Below are positions 59,923-64,000 of a stretch of DNA of 64,000 nucleotides, piece after piece. A program made the position numbers and the translations under genes. The notes under the pieces are model-generated. The model had not been told where the DNA came from and did not search any database. It saw only the letters and a program-made list of their open reading frames with translations. Origin of the DNA: Allacma fusca (Eukaryota > Arthropoda > Collembola > Symphypleona > Sminthuridae). How positions within the stretch are numbered: position 1 is the first letter of the stretch; each line of letters opens with the position of its first letter. The stretch lies in contig OX359249.1 of NCBI GenBank assembly GCA_947179485.1, forward strand, positions 496,001 to 560,000, given 5' to 3'.

Positions 59923-61625
59923 TATACAGGTAGTTATAGTTAGGGGAGACTCATAAACATCAAAGCGAGAGTACTCTGCGCTAATCATCCAAGTGTCGGG
60001 GTCAAATGTCTATAGCCCAATAATCAAAGTAGGGATATATAAAATTATTAGCCACAAGAAGCTGCTTATTACCATCTCTCAAGTGTACAAAACAAGAGCA
60101 GTCTAGATGGGGTTACAGACTCCGCAGATATTTAGACCTACGTAGTACTCATAATTCACTTTTATTTTTACCAAAGGCAACCGCGATCTGTAAATATCGT
60201 CAGGATAAAATTTCTTGGTAATACTTAGCTGAGTCAGGTAACCAAAGCTCAACGTGGAATTGTTTACATATTGTAAGGCGGAGAAAATCCCACGGGAGAT
60301 TTTTCCATGAAACGAATGCCAGTACGAGTGATAAGGCGGAACCGGATAATAAAACAAAATATTTCCCACATTCCTTCACATTTTTTAAATGTTCCTCAAA
60401 ATATGTCCAAAGTGTTTCCCTCTGGTAATTTAAATCCCATCTTCCGCCTACCAACTGATTGTGAGTAAACCAATTAGTGCTACATTAAAATCCTCATTCA
60501 AAGCTCTTTTAAGTCAGTATATACAATATTTACATCAGACACTGACATACCTTGTGCCATATATAAAAATACAAGTGCATACTCAAGTTTACACTTGAAG
60601 TTTGCACTTGTTTGCAAACTTGAATTAAAAGCTCAAAAGCATGCTGAAAGAGCAGACAAGGCCGACGGGAGGACCTCAGCCTGAACTGGTTTCTTAATCA
60701 ATTCCCTGCCGGGTCAATTTGAGGTCATTCCAGGAATGACGCTTAGGGAATGTTAGCATGGAAAACACCATTTTTCTTCTTGCTAACTGCACTATGTGTT
60801 ATCATTTTCCGTTGAGAAGTAGATACTCTGGAGGAGGAATTTGACGTAACAAGGTTTTAAGATACCTTGATACTCCTCCCTAATCCAAATAAGTAGGGAT
60901 CTTAAAAATATTAAATTCTCGCATTTTCGAGCAAATTTCTTTCAGGTTATTCAAAATTTATTCCATCCCGCTTTCTTTGAAAAGATTCTTGGAAGAAGCG
61001 ATCAAGGAAGTGAAGCAAAGTCAGATTTTTTCAAAAGGCTGACTCTGAAAGTTTTGGACTTTTCAATAAAATTTCAAAAAACGCGATGTACGGTTTTGGC
61101 AAATCTAAAGGACCTGCATTGTAATTGTGGGATGGCGAGATGAAATAAATTTAGAAAAAGATTTCCTGAAACTTGGGAGAATGGAATATAATTTTTAACA
61201 TTCCTCCTTAAATGGGCTAGGAGGGCTGGGGTTGGGGGGGGGGTATTCCTGGCACTCCCACTTGTTTCTCATTAATTTTATTCTTCTGTTCCGGGCTCCT
61301 CGAGTGGGCCAGATCTAAGCGACAAGAAATCAAGGGAAATGCTATAATAAGTGTTACAGTATTCTATGAATGAGAAACTGGATTCCCGCCGCCAATAATC
61401 CTGACAACAATAATCCCACCAGAGAATAATGTGTGGAGACACTCATCCCTCGGAAATAGTGATTAATCCCGTCCGGTTAATCATGAAAACTTGATTCGGG
61501 ATTGTAGCGGATTATAGCTTTCGGGAGTATTGCTGGTGGGATTATGCTCTCGGGAATATGCCAGCGGGATTATGTTCATGCTCCCTGTGTGACACTTCAT
61601 CACTTCTTGAACAATTTACAGAAAG
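59923..61625. other. Intergenic region upstream of KIF12
   Basis: It contains a diverged repeat at about 60930-61140 related to 63150-63290 (AAGGAAGTGAAGCAAAGTCA). The immediate KIF12 upstream (61380-61600) repeats GGGATTATGCTCTCGGGAAT-like phrases. No TATA box was identified. Confidence 0.4.
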
Positions 61626-62092
61626 ATGAGCTTAGGGAGCGCCTCATCCTTGCACACCTTTGACAGTGACTTGGAGTTTGACCCGACTGACAACAACAAC
61701 ATCAATGTGGTCGTGAGGTAAGTTCCATTTTCTATCTTCAGCTAAAATAACATGGAGCATTTTTTCCTTCTCTCTTGTCCTCTTCCAAGACTCTGTTTTG
61801 TTCAAGAGTTCGACCACTCAATGCAAAGGAAGTTAAATTGGGGGATGAAGGAGTGGTTCATTTCCCGGGAAGTGGCCAGATCTGGCTCGAGCCCACTTCC
61901 GCCAAAGAGAAGGCCAAGTCTTTCACCTACAACGTTGTCTTCGAACCAGAAGCCAATCAGGAGGATGTTCTCAACCACTCTGGAGTCAAACGACTTATTG
62001 ATATGGCCATCGACGGGTTCTCTTGCACTGTCTTCTGCTATGGCCAAACCGGCTCTGGCAAGACCCACACCCTCACAGGACCCCCTCAACTG
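61626..62092 (+). CDS. KIF12: Kinesin-like protein KIF12, first two exons (continues past the window)
   Basis: Exon 1 is 61626-61717 and exon 2 is 61807-62092, joined by an 89-bp GT-AG intron that completes RVRPLNAKEV. Together they encode 126 residues of the motor domain start. INVVVRVRPLN is at 26-36, DVLNHSGVKRLIDMAIDGFS at 84-103, and the P-loop GQTGSGKTH is at 110-118, followed by TLTGPPQL. The TLTGPP motif and the CTVF-YGQTGSGKT context fit KIF12 better than other kinesins. The motor would hydrolyse ATP and move along microtubules; KIF12 is linked to epithelial and ciliary functions in vertebrates. A GTAAAA donor follows at 62093. The next exon is not in the window, so that intron exceeds 1.9 kb. 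The rest of the motor and tail are unseen. Confidence 0.88.
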
Positions 62093-64000
62093 GTAAAAGT
62101 CCATTTAATAACAGTCCATCCTTTATCTCCTCATCCTTTATACAGTTCAGGGTGCGTCTTATCATATTCTTCCCCTCTATCCCCCATAACAGAGTGCCCC
62201 ATCAAGCATTCAACGTCCAGGCTAATTAATTAGAAACATTTTCTACCAAATCACTCAGTTTATCAAATTTGTCCTGTGTATTTTCGGGTCACAGGGGTCA
62301 AAATCGTAAAGTAGAGCTTTTTTTTGGGAAAATTTGAAAATATTTTAACACGAGTCATGACTCCTAACTTTGCGTCACATCTCCGACTCCTTCACTCCTT
62401 CAACACAATTTTCAAGCAGTCAAGGAGCGAACGGTACCTCCGTAAACTTTACTTGAAGTTTTTGACTCAAATGATAGCAAATATTGACACAGATCAATCA
62501 AATTAATTTTAATGATTCTAATTAATTTGAACCAAGTATTTGCTACAAAATACGGGCTTGAATATTTGATGGATAATTTCCTAGTAAGAGCTAGAGGGGG
62601 GAGGGTAAATGATTTGACATACCCTTGTCCTTAACACCATAAAATTTATACTTCGCAAAATGCTAACAAAACTCGTCATCTGTCATATTTCATCATCAAA
62701 ACTGAATGAAAATAATGACACATATACGGTTGTAAATCATTCTATGGGTGAAATCACAATTTTTCCATAAAAAATCCATCCCCTATTTTGTAGATTGTCT
62801 GGCGAACGACCCAATAAAACGAGCATTTACTTAGGTGTGCTCTTTATGACACATGTGTCAAATGAGTGAAGAATTTTTAGCTGGAACTATTTTAGAGAAC
62901 TTGTCATCAAATTTTTGATTCCCACTATAATTTTGACAGTTCCAAAAAATACACACTAATAATCCAGGTGTGTCATTACCCTCTTTCTTTCCAAACATTA
63001 ATTAATTCAACCTTCGTACTAATTTCCCTCTCATTCTCAGAACTTCCAGTGCAGTGACCATTTTTTGTACAGGGTGTTGCAAAACCTTTCCCCCCTCTAG
63101 CACATAGAAGAAGTAACGATAAAAGAAATATTTCCTTTCTCCATTATTTAGCTTTTCTTCCAGATTTTTCACAATTTATTGGATCCCCCTAGCTCAAAAG
63201 TTGCCGTCAAGGCATTCAAGGAAGTGGAACAAAGTCAGATGTTTTTGGAAAAAGGGAAATCTAGAGTGTTTTTGATGTTTCGGGAGGAGGGGACTTTCAA
63301 CAAGCACAACATAAGATCCCTATATTAAACGTTGTAGACACAGTTGAAGGAAGGTTGAGTCTCAAAATAGTAAACCCGCTTTGTAATTCGGACAGGACAG
63401 AAACGAAATAAATCAATTTAAATTGCGCAAGTGCAAGTTCACCTTTACCAGCCGTTTACCCTTTACCCTCACTTCTCATAACGAGGCAAAATATTGCATT
63501 CCTACCCTTTTCCTCACCGCTGCACAAGTATGGGATCAACGCTTCTTATCCCTGGCTATTATTTACTAAACTTTCACCATTTCCAGTCAACCCTAAGCAT
63601 GATATAAGAAAATTGAAGTCACTGACCTGCGTCGATTTTTCCTTTTGGAATGCAACAAGAATTCCCGACTATTACTTCAACGAATAATGAGGACTTGCAA
63701 GACCACAAATTATATCACTTGTCAGTCAAATCAAGTTTAAAAGATCTTAATGAAAATTCATCTGAAACTAGGGAACTGTTTAATTTTGAGCTCGAAAAGA
63801 TTTTCTTACTAGACCCCATTCTGGGTGTAGGAAATTCCCATCACTTATTCCAGATTTGCTTTCAAATTACATTTTATGGGAAAGCCAGAAACTCGTCTGG
63901 AAATTATTGCCTCTCTGTGAGTTTTAGGGGATAAATGAATATACAAAGAACAGCCACATTGGAATTGTTTTAATAATTAAAATCATGATGAATAATATTA
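62093..64000 (+). other. KIF12 intron 2 (incomplete)
   Basis: It contains a diverged repeat at 63068-63420 (GTACAGGGTGTTGCAAAACC start, then AAGGAAGTGGAACAAAGTCAG), shared with 50963 and 60930. A 94-codon open frame at 63650 lacks kinesin motifs and is not accepted as an exon. Confidence 0.5.

Noticed and set aside
63650..63934. 94-codon open frame near the right edge as a KIF12 exon
   Set aside because: No kinesin motif follows in the expected order (motor residues after TGPPQL), and no homology is apparent.

Overview
This is nuclear DNA of a metazoan, most likely an arthropod. Host genes have short GT-AG introns, three conserved animal genes lie in the right half (an RSBN1/KDM9-type demethylase, SAP30BP, and the start of a KIF12-type kinesin), and the rest is AT-rich DNA packed with transposons. 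The species cannot be named from the sequence.

Left third (1-20.5 kb). A decayed SWIM zinc-finger family gene (126 to about 8074) has been hit at least four times: by a 777-bp hAT-like element, by a tRNA-derived SINE that itself carries a 399-bp hAT element, and by a 4.8-kb LINE. Each insertion has a readable target-site duplication, so the order of events can be reconstructed. Next is an unrecognised plus-strand gene of at least six small exons (8195-12366). Its second exon is split by a 384-bp hAT MITE, and one of its introns holds a second, minus-strand LINE. A decayed BEL/Pao retrotransposon (13.6-16.3 kb) is followed by a complete hAT transposon (17080-20447) with perfect 8-bp duplications, near-perfect ends and a four-exon transposase of 718 codons with no stop.

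Middle (20.5-43.5 kb). No host gene is recognised here. There are several non-autonomous hAT elements with 8-bp duplications, a foldback element, and a 5.46-kb satellite of a 23-bp monomer (about 237 copies) whose canonical form contains a short inverted repeat. A block of variant monomers occurs twice in the array, about 3.8 kb apart. Other items are an LTR-like promoter with a perfect heat-shock-element palindrome, a pogo-like MITE, a 2.7-kb defective LINE flanked by identical direct repeats of about 107 bp, and two Helitron-like 3' ends.

Right third (43.9-64 kb). RSBN1/KDM9 (eight exons, 1302 aa), SAP30BP (four exons, 329 aa, with an intronic hAT MITE) and the first two exons of KIF12 all lie on the plus strand. 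Between SAP30BP and KIF12 is a foldback element with a 9-bp duplication, whose long inverted ends run into inverted arrays of an 11-bp minisatellite. The three genes are housekeeping or regulatory and show no sign of functional linkage.

All exon joins, repeat boundaries and duplications were read by eye; positions may be off by a base or two, and no database search was run.
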